From Ahrensia sp. (GTDB lineage Bacteria > Pseudomonadota > Alphaproteobacteria > Rhizobiales > Rhizobiaceae): a stretch of DNA of 64,000 bases. Made by a program: the position numbers and the translations under genes. The DNA is taken from assembly GCA_002698425.1 (NCBI GenBank), contig NZXU01000087.1:1-64000 (forward strand), given 5' to 3'. The first letter of the stretch is position 1. Each line of letters opens with the position of its first letter. Positions 12,528 to 20,003 of this stretch are shown piece by piece. The notes under the pieces are model-generated. The model was not told the origin of the DNA. It searched no databases and was given only the letters and a program-made list of their open reading frames with translations.

Positions 12528-12578
12528 AAGCCCGATAGAGTATCCGGATTCCGGTTTGAGGTAATTCGGAACGCGCCC

Positions 12579-13988
12579 GTGCGGTTTTCGGCAGTCGAGA
12601 CAGCAGAACAATACCTGTCGGGTCCGCTCTCGGAGCGGATCATGCCGCTGGCGCGCCGGTTCGACACGATCTGGAACGGCACGGACGAGGCCGCGAAGGC
12701 GCAGCGCATGTCGCTGGTCGCTTTCGCCATCCGTGTCGCCAGCGCCGGCCTCGCCTTCCTCTCGCAGGTCGTCATGGCGCGCTGGACCGGCAGCCACGAA
12801 TACGGGATCTACGTCTTCGTCTGGACCGCCGTCCTGATGCTCAGCGACTTTTCCTGCCTCGGCTTCTCGACGGTGGTGATCCGGTTCCTGCCGCAATATG
12901 TCAAAGAAGGCGACATGGACCGGCTGCGCGGCCTGCTTCTGGGCAGCCGCCTGTTCTCGCTCCTGTTTTCCAGCGTGTTCGCGGCCCTCGCGATCGCGGC
13001 CGTCTGGCTACTGTCGGAGCAGATGGAAGCCTATTACGTCGTCCCGTTCATCCTGATCTTCACCAGTATCCCGATGGTGGCGCTCGGCGGCGTGCTCGAA
13101 GGCGCCGCGAGGGCCCAGTCCTGGCCGGTTCGCGCCCTTGCGCCGACCTATATCATCCGGCCGCTGATGGTGCTCGGCTACATGGCCACCGCGCATGCGC
13201 TCGGATACGAGGCCAACGCGATCACCGCGGTGATTTCCGCCGTGCTGGCGACCTACACCACGACGATCCTGCAGCTTCTCGTGATGACCCACGATCTCGA
13301 CGGCATGTTTCCGAGCGGCCCGCGCCGCACGGAATATGGCGTCTGGATCAAATATGCGGTGCCGGTGCTGCTGGTCGAGAGCTTCTTCTTCCTGCTGACC
13401 AATGCCGACGTCATGATGGTTGGCATCTATCTGCCGCCGTCCGATGTCGCGGTCTATTTCGCCACGGTGAAAACGTTGGCGCTGGTTCATTTCGTCTTCT
13501 TCGCTGTTCGGGCCGGCGCGGCGCCGCAATTCGCGAGCCTCGCGGGCGCCGAGGACAGGGAAGCGCTACGGAGTTTCGCGCGCCGATCGGCCAACTGGAC
13601 CTTCTTCCCCTCGCTGGCGATGGCGCTGGCCGTCCTGGCCGGGGGGCAATTGCTTCTGTCGATGTTCGGCGCTGAGTTCGCCGAGGGCTATCCGCTGCTG
13701 TTCATCCTGGTCATCGGCGTGGTGCTGCGCTCGGGCGTCGGACCGGCCGAGAGCCTTCTGAACATGACGGGCCACCAGAATATCTGCGCCGGGATTTTCG
13801 GGGCAGCTTTGGCGGTGAATATCTCGCTGAACCTCGTGCTCATCCCGACATACGGGCTCCTGGGCGCGGCCTATGCCTCGGCCATCGCGATCGGCACCGA
13901 GGCGCTGCTGCTGGTCCTGATCGTATATCGCCGCGTCGGCGTTCTGATGTTCGTCCTGGCCCCGCAACCGAAGGAGCCCGCCGCCTAA
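12579..13988 (+). CDS. Oligosaccharide flippase family protein (polysaccharide biosynthesis)
   Basis: A 469-residue integral membrane protein with about 12-14 hydrophobic segments, of the Wzx/MATE-like polysaccharide transporter fold. Such proteins flip lipid-linked oligosaccharides across the inner membrane. The GTG at 12579 is reported as the longest start; the ATG at 12642, with GGAG six bases upstream, is an equally good or better choice and would remove 21 residues before the first membrane segment. It overlaps the next gene by one base (TAATG), which ties it to the FemAB-like acyltransferase. The transported glycan is not known. Confidence 0.88.
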   Translation: MRFSAVETAEQYLSGPLSERIMPLARRFDTIWNGTDEAAKAQRMSLVAFAIRVASAGLAFLSQVVMARWTGSHEYGIYVFVWTAVLMLSDFSCLGFSTVVIRFLPQYVKEGDMDRLRGLLLGSRLFSLLFSSVFAALAIAAVWLLSEQMEAYYVVPFILIFTSIPMVALGGVLEGAARAQSWPVRALAPTYIIRPLMVLGYMATAHALGYEANAITAVISAVLATYTTTILQLLVMTHDLDGMFPSGPRRTEYGVWIKYAVPVLLVESFFFLLTNADVMMVGIYLPPSDVAVYFATVKTLALVHFVFFAVRAGAAPQFASLAGAEDREALRSFARRSANWTFFPSLAMALAVLAGGQLLLSMFGAEFAEGYPLLFILVIGVVLRSGVGPAESLLNMTGHQNICAGIFGAALAVNISLNLVLIPTYGLLGAAYASAIAIGTEALLLVLIVYRRVGVLMFVLAPQPKEPAA

Positions 13989-15259
13989 TGCTTCCCCAAC
14001 CGATGATCGAACAGGCGGTACCGCAGGCCGGATCCTTCATGATGTCCGGGCTGGAAGGCGACATGCCGAAGGAAATCCGACCCGAGATCAGCAGGCTGTC
14101 CAGGGGCGACCGCCGGCTCGTCATCTACCCGGCCGATAGCGGTTTCGACATCCTGGAGGATATCGACCGCGTCACCGACTACGCGCTCGAGCCGAACATC
14201 TTCTTCTCGCCGCGTTTCCTGGTTCCGGCGATGCCGCGGCTCGACGATCGCGAGGTTCGCCTGATGATGCTGCAGGACGGGCCTGCCGGCGAAGCCGAAA
14301 CCCGCTTCCTGATGCCGTTCTCGATCGAGCGTTCGGGCTTTCCGCTCGGGCCGGAAGTCATCCGCGCCTGGGCGAACAGCTACAGTCCCTACGGCATTCC
14401 CATCGTCGAGCGGCGCGAGGCCTCGCGTATTCTCGACGACCTTCTCTCCACGCTCGGCGATCCTAACCTCGGCATGCCGAAAGTGCTCGTCCTGCCGGAT
14501 GTCATGATGGAAAGCCCGGCGATCGCGACGCTGCGGGGCGTCGCCATCGGTCGCGGCCTGCCGGTGTTGACCACCGCTTCCGTGCAGCGGCCGTTCCTGC
14601 AGAGCGACAAGGACGGCGTCGATTATTTCAAGGACACGCTGTCGTCGAGCACGCGGCGCAATTACCGCCGCCTGCGCCGAAATCTCGAAGCGATAGGCGA
14701 CTTCGAATACGAAGTCGCGCGTAACCCGACGGATGTCCGCTTCGCGATGGAGGAGTTCCTGCTGCTGGAAAATTCCGGCTGGAAGGGGCGCCAGAAGACA
14801 TCGCTTGCCGCCGAGCGGTTCCGCGCGGCTTTCGCGCGCGAGGCGATCAACAATCTGGCCGAACGCGACCTCGTCCGCATCCATGCCTTCAAGCTCGACG
14901 GGCGCGTCGTCGCCTCGCTGATCGTGCTCGTCCAGTCCGGCCATGCCTGGACCTGGAAGACGACCTATGACGAGGCGCTGGCGCAATATTCGATCGGCAC
15001 GATGCTGATGATGGAAACGACGGAATCGCATCTCGACGATCCCAACATCCAGATCACCGATTCCTGCGCCGTGGAAGATCATCCGGTGATGACCCGGCTC
15101 TGGTCGGAACGGCGCGAATTCGCCACGATGATCGTCGGCCTGCGTCCGAACAGCGACCGCGAGGCGCGCATGGTCGCCACGCAACTCGATCTCTATCGCA
15201 ACACCCGCAACGCCGCCAAGCAGATGCGCGACCGGCTGCGCCACATGGTGAAACGCTAG
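13988..15259 (+). CDS. FemAB/BioF2-like GNAT acyltransferase
   Basis: A 423-residue cytoplasmic protein with a C-terminal GNAT-like domain of the BioF2-like (PF13480) type. The segments RNYRRLRRNLEAIGDFEYEV and IHAFKLDGRVVASLIVLVQS mark it, with a typical TYDEALAQYSIGTMLMMET region. Related proteins are found in exopolysaccharide and cellulose gene clusters and may acylate or aminoacylate glycans or lipids. Translational coupling to the flippase supports a role in cell-surface modification. Its stop codon overlaps by 4 bp the stop codon of the convergent acyl-CoA synthetase gene. The substrate is unknown. Confidence 0.87.
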   Translation: MLPQPMIEQAVPQAGSFMMSGLEGDMPKEIRPEISRLSRGDRRLVIYPADSGFDILEDIDRVTDYALEPNIFFSPRFLVPAMPRLDDREVRLMMLQDGPAGEAETRFLMPFSIERSGFPLGPEVIRAWANSYSPYGIPIVERREASRILDDLLSTLGDPNLGMPKVLVLPDVMMESPAIATLRGVAIGRGLPVLTTASVQRPFLQSDKDGVDYFKDTLSSSTRRNYRRLRRNLEAIGDFEYEVARNPTDVRFAMEEFLLLENSGWKGRQKTSLAAERFRAAFAREAINNLAERDLVRIHAFKLDGRVVASLIVLVQSGHAWTWKTTYDEALAQYSIGTMLMMETTESHLDDPNIQITDSCAVEDHPVMTRLWSERREFATMIVGLRPNSDREARMVATQLDLYRNTRNAAKQMRDRLRHMVKR

Positions 15260-16890
15260 ACGGCCGCCTCGGCCTCGGCCCTTTCGCGGAAGATCCGGCG
15301 GATGACCTTGCCGGTGGTGGTCAGCGGCATCTCGTCGACGAACTCGATCTCGCGCGGATATTCATGCGCCGAGAGGCGCTGCTTGACGAAGGACCCGATG
15401 GCCTCCTTCAGCGCCTCGGACGGTGCGACGCCCTCGTTGAGAACAAGATAGGCCTTGACCAACTGGCCCCGGATCGGGTCCGGCTTGCCGATCACGGCGG
15501 CCAGCGCGACGTCCGGATGGCCGACGAGGCAATCCTCGATCTCGCCCGGGCCGATGCGGTAGCCGGCCGAGGAGATGACGTCGTCGTCGCGTCCGACGAA
15601 GAAGAAATAACCGTCCTCGTCGCGCATGCCCTGGTCGCCGGTGGTCATCCAGTCGCCGATGAACTTCGCCCTGGTCGCGTCCGGATTGCCCCAATATTCC
15701 AGGAACATCACCGGGTCGGGACGGCGGATGGCGACCTGGCCCTGCGCGCCCGCGGGCAATTCGTTGCCCTTGTCGTCGATGACCGCGACGCGGTGGCCGG
15801 CCACCGGCTTGCCCATCGAGCCGGGGCGGACGACATCGAGTGCGGCGCAGGCCGACAGGACCAGATTGCATTCGGTCTGTCCGTAGAACTCGTTGACCGT
15901 CAGGCCGAGATTGTCGCGGCACCAGGCGAGCGTCTCGCGCCCGAGCGCCTCGCCGCCGGAACCGAGCGTGCGCAGCTTCAGGTCGAAATCGCGGGCGCGG
16001 GGCCCGAGCGTCGCCAGCATCCGGATCGCGGTCGGCGGCAGGAAGGCGTTGCGCACGCCGGCCTTTTCCATCAGTGCCAGCGCCCATTCGGCGCTGAAGC
16101 GCGGGGCGCGCGCCGCAACGACCGGGACGCCGTGATAGAGCCCCGGAAGCAGGACGTTGAGCAGCCCGCCGGCCCAGGCCCAGTCGGCCGGCGTCCAAAG
16201 CAGGTCTCCCGGCTGCGGCAGCATTTCGTGATGCGTTTCGACGCCGGGCAGGTGCCCGAGCAGGACGCGATGAGCATGCAGCGCGCCCTTGGGCTGGCCG
16301 GTCGTGCCGGAGGTGAAGATCATCAGCGCCGGGTCGTCGGGGCCGGTGTCGGCCGGTGCGAAATCCGCCGCGCCGCCGGCGGCGAGTTCGTCGAAATCGC
16401 GAGCATCCGCGCCGCCGTCGATGGATATCCGCGTTTTCAGCCCGGGGAATTCCTCGCCCGAGGCTTCGAGCTTGGCGAGACCGCTCTGGTCGAGGACGAT
16501 TGCGGCCGCGCCGGACAGGTTCAGCCGGTAGGCGATCGCGTCGGGACCGAACTGCATGGCCATCGGCACGGCGATGGCGCCGAGCTTGTAGATCGCCAGA
16601 TGGGCGATCGGCGTCTGGAAGCATTGCGGCAGCAGGATCGCCACCCGGTCGCCGCGCCGGACGCCGAGACCGGCAAGCGCGGCCGCGAAGCGGTTCGACT
16701 TCTCCGATAATTCGCCGAAGCTCAGCGTGACCGACCGGTCCTCCGACCAGTCGATGATGGCGGGTTTGTCCGGCGCATGCCCGTCGGCGCAGGCGACGCC
16801 GATATTGAAGCGTTCGGGGACGTCCCAGCGGAAGCGGGACACGAGATCGTCATAGGAAACCGGATCAGCAGGCAACATGGAGAAGCTCAT
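15256..16890 (-). CDS. AMP-dependent acyl-CoA synthetase
   Basis: A 544-residue adenylate-forming ligase that activates a carboxylic acid as acyl-AMP and then acyl-CoA. The P-loop motif FTSGTTGQPKGALHAH, the FYGQTE motif, the TGDQGMRDEDGYFFFVGR hinge region and the C-terminal TTGKVIRR lysine motif are all present. It resembles the medium-chain (ACSM-like) group more than acetyl-CoA synthetase, but chain length cannot be read. The ATG at 16890 is chosen because the next in-frame ATG has no ribosome binding site. It runs convergent to the acyltransferase gene. Confidence 0.92.
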   Translation of the reverse strand: MSFSMLPADPVSYDDLVSRFRWDVPERFNIGVACADGHAPDKPAIIDWSEDRSVTLSFGELSEKSNRFAAALAGLGVRRGDRVAILLPQCFQTPIAHLAIYKLGAIAVPMAMQFGPDAIAYRLNLSGAAAIVLDQSGLAKLEASGEEFPGLKTRISIDGGADARDFDELAAGGAADFAPADTGPDDPALMIFTSGTTGQPKGALHAHRVLLGHLPGVETHHEMLPQPGDLLWTPADWAWAGGLLNVLLPGLYHGVPVVAARAPRFSAEWALALMEKAGVRNAFLPPTAIRMLATLGPRARDFDLKLRTLGSGGEALGRETLAWCRDNLGLTVNEFYGQTECNLVLSACAALDVVRPGSMGKPVAGHRVAVIDDKGNELPAGAQGQVAIRRPDPVMFLEYWGNPDATRAKFIGDWMTTGDQGMRDEDGYFFFVGRDDDVISSAGYRIGPGEIEDCLVGHPDVALAAVIGKPDPIRGQLVKAYLVLNEGVAPSEALKEAIGSFVKQRLSAHEYPREIEFVDEMPLTTTGKVIRRIFRERAEAEAAV

Positions 16891-16930
16891 GCATTGTTCC
16901 GGAAGCCAGTCAAGCGCGCGGCGACCGTAC

Positions 16931-17689
16931 CTAGGCCCGGGCGATGGTCAGCAGGGTGCCGTCCCGCTCGAGCGCGGATGCGATTTCGTCGGGCGGCGCG
17001 GCGTCGGTGATCAGTTCGTCGATGTCGTCGAAGCCGCAGACATTGACGAGGCCGCGGCGGCCGAACTTGGTGCGGTCGGTGACGACGACCTTGCGCTCGC
17101 CGCAGGAGAGCACCATGCGGGCGAATTCCGCCTCCTCCAGATCGAAATCCATGACGCCGTTCACGCCGACCGCACCGGTCGAGATGACCGCATGCGTGAC
17201 GGTGAAACGGCGGATGAAATCGACCGCCGATGCGCCGAAGGCGGCGCCGGAATCGCTGCGCAACTCGCCGCCGGCCATGTAGACGCGGTTGCCGTTGACG
17301 GTCGCCAGCGTGCGGGCGACATCGGAGGAATTCGTCACCACGGTCAGGCGCCGGAGCGCCGTCAGTTCGCGCGCGACGAAGCTGGTCGTCGTGCCGGTGT
17401 CGAGCATGACCGAATCGCCGTTGCGGATCGTTTCGGCGAGGCGGCGGGCGATCAGCTGCTTGGCGCTGGCGTTTTCGCGCATGCGGCGCTGGAAGGGCGC
17501 CTCGCCGATCTGGCCGGCCAGGCCGACCGCGCCATGCACCTTGAGGACGCTGCCGTTTTCCGTCAGCGGCCGGACGTCGCGCCGGACGGTTTCCAGCGAC
17601 ACGCCGAGCCGGGAGGCGAGCGCCGCGATGGTGACGCTTCCCTCCTCGTTGAGGATCTTCAGAATTTCTGCGTGGCGCTTGGAGAGCAT
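16931..17689 (-). CDS. DeoR/GlpR family transcriptional regulator
   Basis: A 252-residue regulator. The N-terminal DeoR-type helix-turn-helix (about residues 1-57) contains EEGSVTIAALASRLGVS and ETVRRDVRPL. The C-terminal sugar-isomerase-like DeoRC domain carries the GTTTSFVARELT and STGAVGVNG phosphate-binding segments, so a phosphorylated ligand is likely. It is divergent from the glycine-betaine-type ABC operon, and phased CACAAAA repeats in the shared intergenic region make a plausible operator. Since that operon encodes kinase-like proteins, a phosphorylated substrate as inducer is an attractive inference. Confidence 0.93.
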   Translation of the reverse strand: MLSKRHAEILKILNEEGSVTIAALASRLGVSLETVRRDVRPLTENGSVLKVHGAVGLAGQIGEAPFQRRMRENASAKQLIARRLAETIRNGDSVMLDTGTTTSFVARELTALRRLTVVTNSSDVARTLATVNGNRVYMAGGELRSDSGAAFGASAVDFIRRFTVTHAVISTGAVGVNGVMDFDLEEAEFARMVLSCGERKVVVTDRTKFGRRGLVNVCGFDDIDELITDAAPPDEIASALERDGTLLTIARA

Positions 17690-17750
17690 GGGGTTTGCTC
17701 CAATTGATGCTTATTCGTTAGGCGTTGTCTGCCGATTTTGCAATCAAATC

Positions 17751-17788
17751 CACAAAATCGGGCATGAAAATCACAAAAAGCCACAAAA
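17751..17788. promoter_or_regulatory. Three phased CACAAAA repeats, candidate DeoR-type operator
   Basis: The word CACAAAA occurs at 17751, 17772 and 17782, that is at offsets of 21 and 10 bp, so all three fall on the same face of the helix. They lie just upstream of a TTGACA -35 box that points at the ABC transporter operon. DeoR/GlpR-type repressors bind repeated elements, and the divergent neighbour encodes one. The link between protein and site is inferred. Confidence 0.5.
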
Positions 17789-17793
17789 CTCGA

Positions 17794-17823
17794 TTGACAG
17801 GCAGCAGCTTCTCACGCGTTAAT
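17794..17823 (+). promoter_or_regulatory. Candidate promoter of the glycine-betaine-type ABC operon
   Basis: TTGACA at 17794-17799 and GTTAAT at 17818-17823 are separated by 18 bp. The pair lies next to the CACAAAA repeats and about 98 bp upstream of the substrate-binding protein start. Predicted only. Confidence 0.45.
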
Positions 17824-17920
17824 TTCAATCAGGGCCGAGGTGCAAGGCAACAGACGACCCGAACAGGTCAGGCGATTGCGATCATCACGGTTCCCCGAAC
17901 AGGTGCACAGGGAGCGCGAC

Positions 17921-18895
17921 ATGACAGCATTCGAATTCAGGAGAAAGACCCTCGCCGCGAGTTTCGCGGTGTCGGCAATCGCGATGATGGCGGGGTCGTT
18001 TCCCGCGACGGCGCAGGAATCCACCGATCCCATCAAGCTGACATTGCATGACTGGACCGGCCAGCTGATCACCACCCATCTCATGGGCGAGGTGCTGCAG
18101 AAGGCCGGCTACAATGTCGATTATGTCCAGGCCGACTACCTGGCGCAGTTTGCCGGGCTGGAGACGGGCGACCTCGATGTCGCGATGGAAATGTGGGAAA
18201 CGACCGGCCGCGAGGCGATGGATGCCGCGACCGCCACCGGCAAGGTGGAGAATTTCGGCCCGACCGGCATGAAGGCCAAGGAAGAGTGGTGGTTCCCGGA
18301 ATACATGAAGGAACAGTGCCCGGGGCTTCCGAACTGGGAAGCGCTGAAGGACGAGGCCTGCGCCGAAGCCTTCTCGACCGCCGAAACCGCGCCGAAGGGC
18401 CGCTATCTCGGCGGACCGGTGACCTGGGGCGGCTTCGACGACGAGCGCGTCGAGGCGCTGGACCTGCCTTTCGAGGTGATCCATGCCGGAACGGACGCGG
18501 CGCTGTTCGCCGAGCTGGAAAGCGCCTATCAGCGCAAGGCGCCGATCATGCTGTGGATCTACGCGCCGCACTGGGCTCCGGCGAAATACAAGGGCGAGTG
18601 GGTAGAGTTCCCGGAATATACGGCGGACTGCTACAACGACCCGGCCTGGGGCTCCAATCCGGACATGGCCTATGATTGCGGCAAGCCGTTCGGCGAGATC
18701 TGGAAGGTCGGCTGGGCTGGCGTGAAGGACAAGTGGCCGGGCGCCTACGAGGCGATCAAGGCGTTCACCATCGACAATGACGAGATGGGCGCGATGATTA
18801 CCGAGGTCGATCTCAACGGCAAGACCGTCGAGGAAGTGACCGCCGAGTGGATGGCCGCCAACGAAGACCGCTGGATGGGCTGGATCGGCAAGTAA
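17921..18895 (+). CDS. Glycine betaine/quaternary-amine ABC transporter substrate-binding protein
   Basis: A 324-residue periplasmic binding protein of the OpuAC type. The signal peptide spans about residues 1-32, ending in ATAQ. The mature part is Trp-rich (HDWTGQ, EMWETTG, EEWWFPEY, VTWGGF, LWIYAPHWAP), as expected for an aromatic box that binds a quaternary ammonium group. The ATG at 17921 has GGGAG six bases upstream; an upstream in-frame extension lacks a signal. It is the first gene of a six-gene run with the ATPase, permease, kinase and FAD dehydrogenases. The exact ligand is unknown. Confidence 0.93.
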   Translation: MTAFEFRRKTLAASFAVSAIAMMAGSFPATAQESTDPIKLTLHDWTGQLITTHLMGEVLQKAGYNVDYVQADYLAQFAGLETGDLDVAMEMWETTGREAMDAATATGKVENFGPTGMKAKEEWWFPEYMKEQCPGLPNWEALKDEACAEAFSTAETAPKGRYLGGPVTWGGFDDERVEALDLPFEVIHAGTDAALFAELESAYQRKAPIMLWIYAPHWAPAKYKGEWVEFPEYTADCYNDPAWGSNPDMAYDCGKPFGEIWKVGWAGVKDKWPGAYEAIKAFTIDNDEMGAMITEVDLNGKTVEEVTAEWMAANEDRWMGWIGK

Positions 18896-18915
18896 GCCGC
18901 ATCCGCCAACAGCCC

Positions 18916-18949
18916 GGAGCCGCCGTCCAACCTCCCGGACGGCGGCTCC
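18916..18949 (+). repeat. Intercistronic stem-loop after the substrate-binding protein gene
   Basis: A perfect 13-bp inverted repeat (18916-18928 with 18937-18949) closes an 8-nt loop, 20 bp after the stop codon. There is no T-tract, so it is not a standard terminator. In such operons a stem-loop here usually protects the upstream mRNA and keeps the binding protein in excess over the membrane components. Confidence 0.7.
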
Positions 18950-18982
18950 GCCTTCACGAATTCCCGATTTGCCGAGGCATCA

Positions 18983-20002
18983 ATGGCGCCGCCGGAAGCC
19001 AAACTCGTCTGCCGAAATATCTGGAAACTGTTCGGGCACGGAGCCCAGGAGTTCCTGACCCGGCATGGCGGCAATCCGTCCCTTGAAGACATCCAGTCCG
19101 CCGGCCTCGTCGCCGCCGCGCGCGCTGTCGACATCACGGTCGGCGAGGGCGAGATCTTCGTCATCATGGGCTTGTCGGGGTCCGGCAAGTCGACCCTGGT
19201 GCGCTGCCTGTCGCGGCTGATCGAGCCGACGGCCGGCGAAATCCTGTTTCACGGCGAGAACCTGCTGGCGGCGAGCGACAGCCGGATGATCGAGATCCGG
19301 CGGCACAAGATGGGCATGGTGTTCCAGCATTTCGCCCTGTTGCCGCACATGACCGTTCTCGCCAATGTCGCCTTTCCGCTCGAAGTGCAGGGCGTCGGAC
19401 GGGCGGAGCGCGAAGAGCGCGCCCGCAAGATGATCGCGCTTGTCGGACTCACCGGCCGCGAGGACGCCTATCCGCGGCAGCTCTCCGGCGGCCAGCAGCA
19501 GCGCGTCGGGATCGCCCGGTCGCTCGCGGTCGAGCCGGAGCTGTGGTTCCTCGACGAGCCGTTTTCCGCGCTCGATCCGCTGATCCGCCGCGAGATGCAG
19601 GACGAGTTCATCCGCCTGCAATCGGTTTTGAAGAAGACCATCGTCTTCATCACCCATGATTTCGACGAGGCGATCCGGCTTGCCGACAAGATCGCCATCA
19701 TGAAGGACGGGGAAGTGGTCCAGGCCGGGACGCCGGAGGAGATCGTCCTCCACCCCGCCACCGACTATGTCCAGGAATTCACCCGCGCCGTGCCGCGCGC
19801 CAAGGTGGTGCGCGTGCGCTCGGTGATGAAGCCGCTCGAAGGCGATGCGCCGCAGGCCACGGTTTCGGCGCATGCGACGGTCGCGGAAGCCGCGCCGCTG
19901 TTCCTCGCGGGCGCCGAAAGGCTGCGGGTGACCGGACCGGATGACGAGACGGTCGGCATGCTCGATCGCTCCGACGTCGTCACCATGATGCTCGGAGGCT
20001 GA
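18983..20002 (+). CDS. Glycine betaine/proline-type ABC transporter ATP-binding protein
   Basis: A 339-residue nucleotide-binding subunit of the ProV/OpuAA type. Walker A GLSGSGKST, the LSGGQQQRVG signature, Walker B LWFLDEPFSALD and the switch His in FITHDFDEA are intact. The long N-terminal extension and the YVQEFTRAVPRAK segment are typical of this family. The C-terminal tail, about 70 residues, corresponds to a shortened CBS-like region, the osmosensing part in OpuA. It is followed after 1 bp by the permease gene. Confidence 0.94.
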   Translation: MAPPEAKLVCRNIWKLFGHGAQEFLTRHGGNPSLEDIQSAGLVAAARAVDITVGEGEIFVIMGLSGSGKSTLVRCLSRLIEPTAGEILFHGENLLAASDSRMIEIRRHKMGMVFQHFALLPHMTVLANVAFPLEVQGVGRAEREERARKMIALVGLTGREDAYPRQLSGGQQQRVGIARSLAVEPELWFLDEPFSALDPLIRREMQDEFIRLQSVLKKTIVFITHDFDEAIRLADKIAIMKDGEVVQAGTPEEIVLHPATDYVQEFTRAVPRAKVVRVRSVMKPLEGDAPQATVSAHATVAEAAPLFLAGAERLRVTGPDDETVGMLDRSDVVTMMLGG

Positions 20003-20003
20003 G

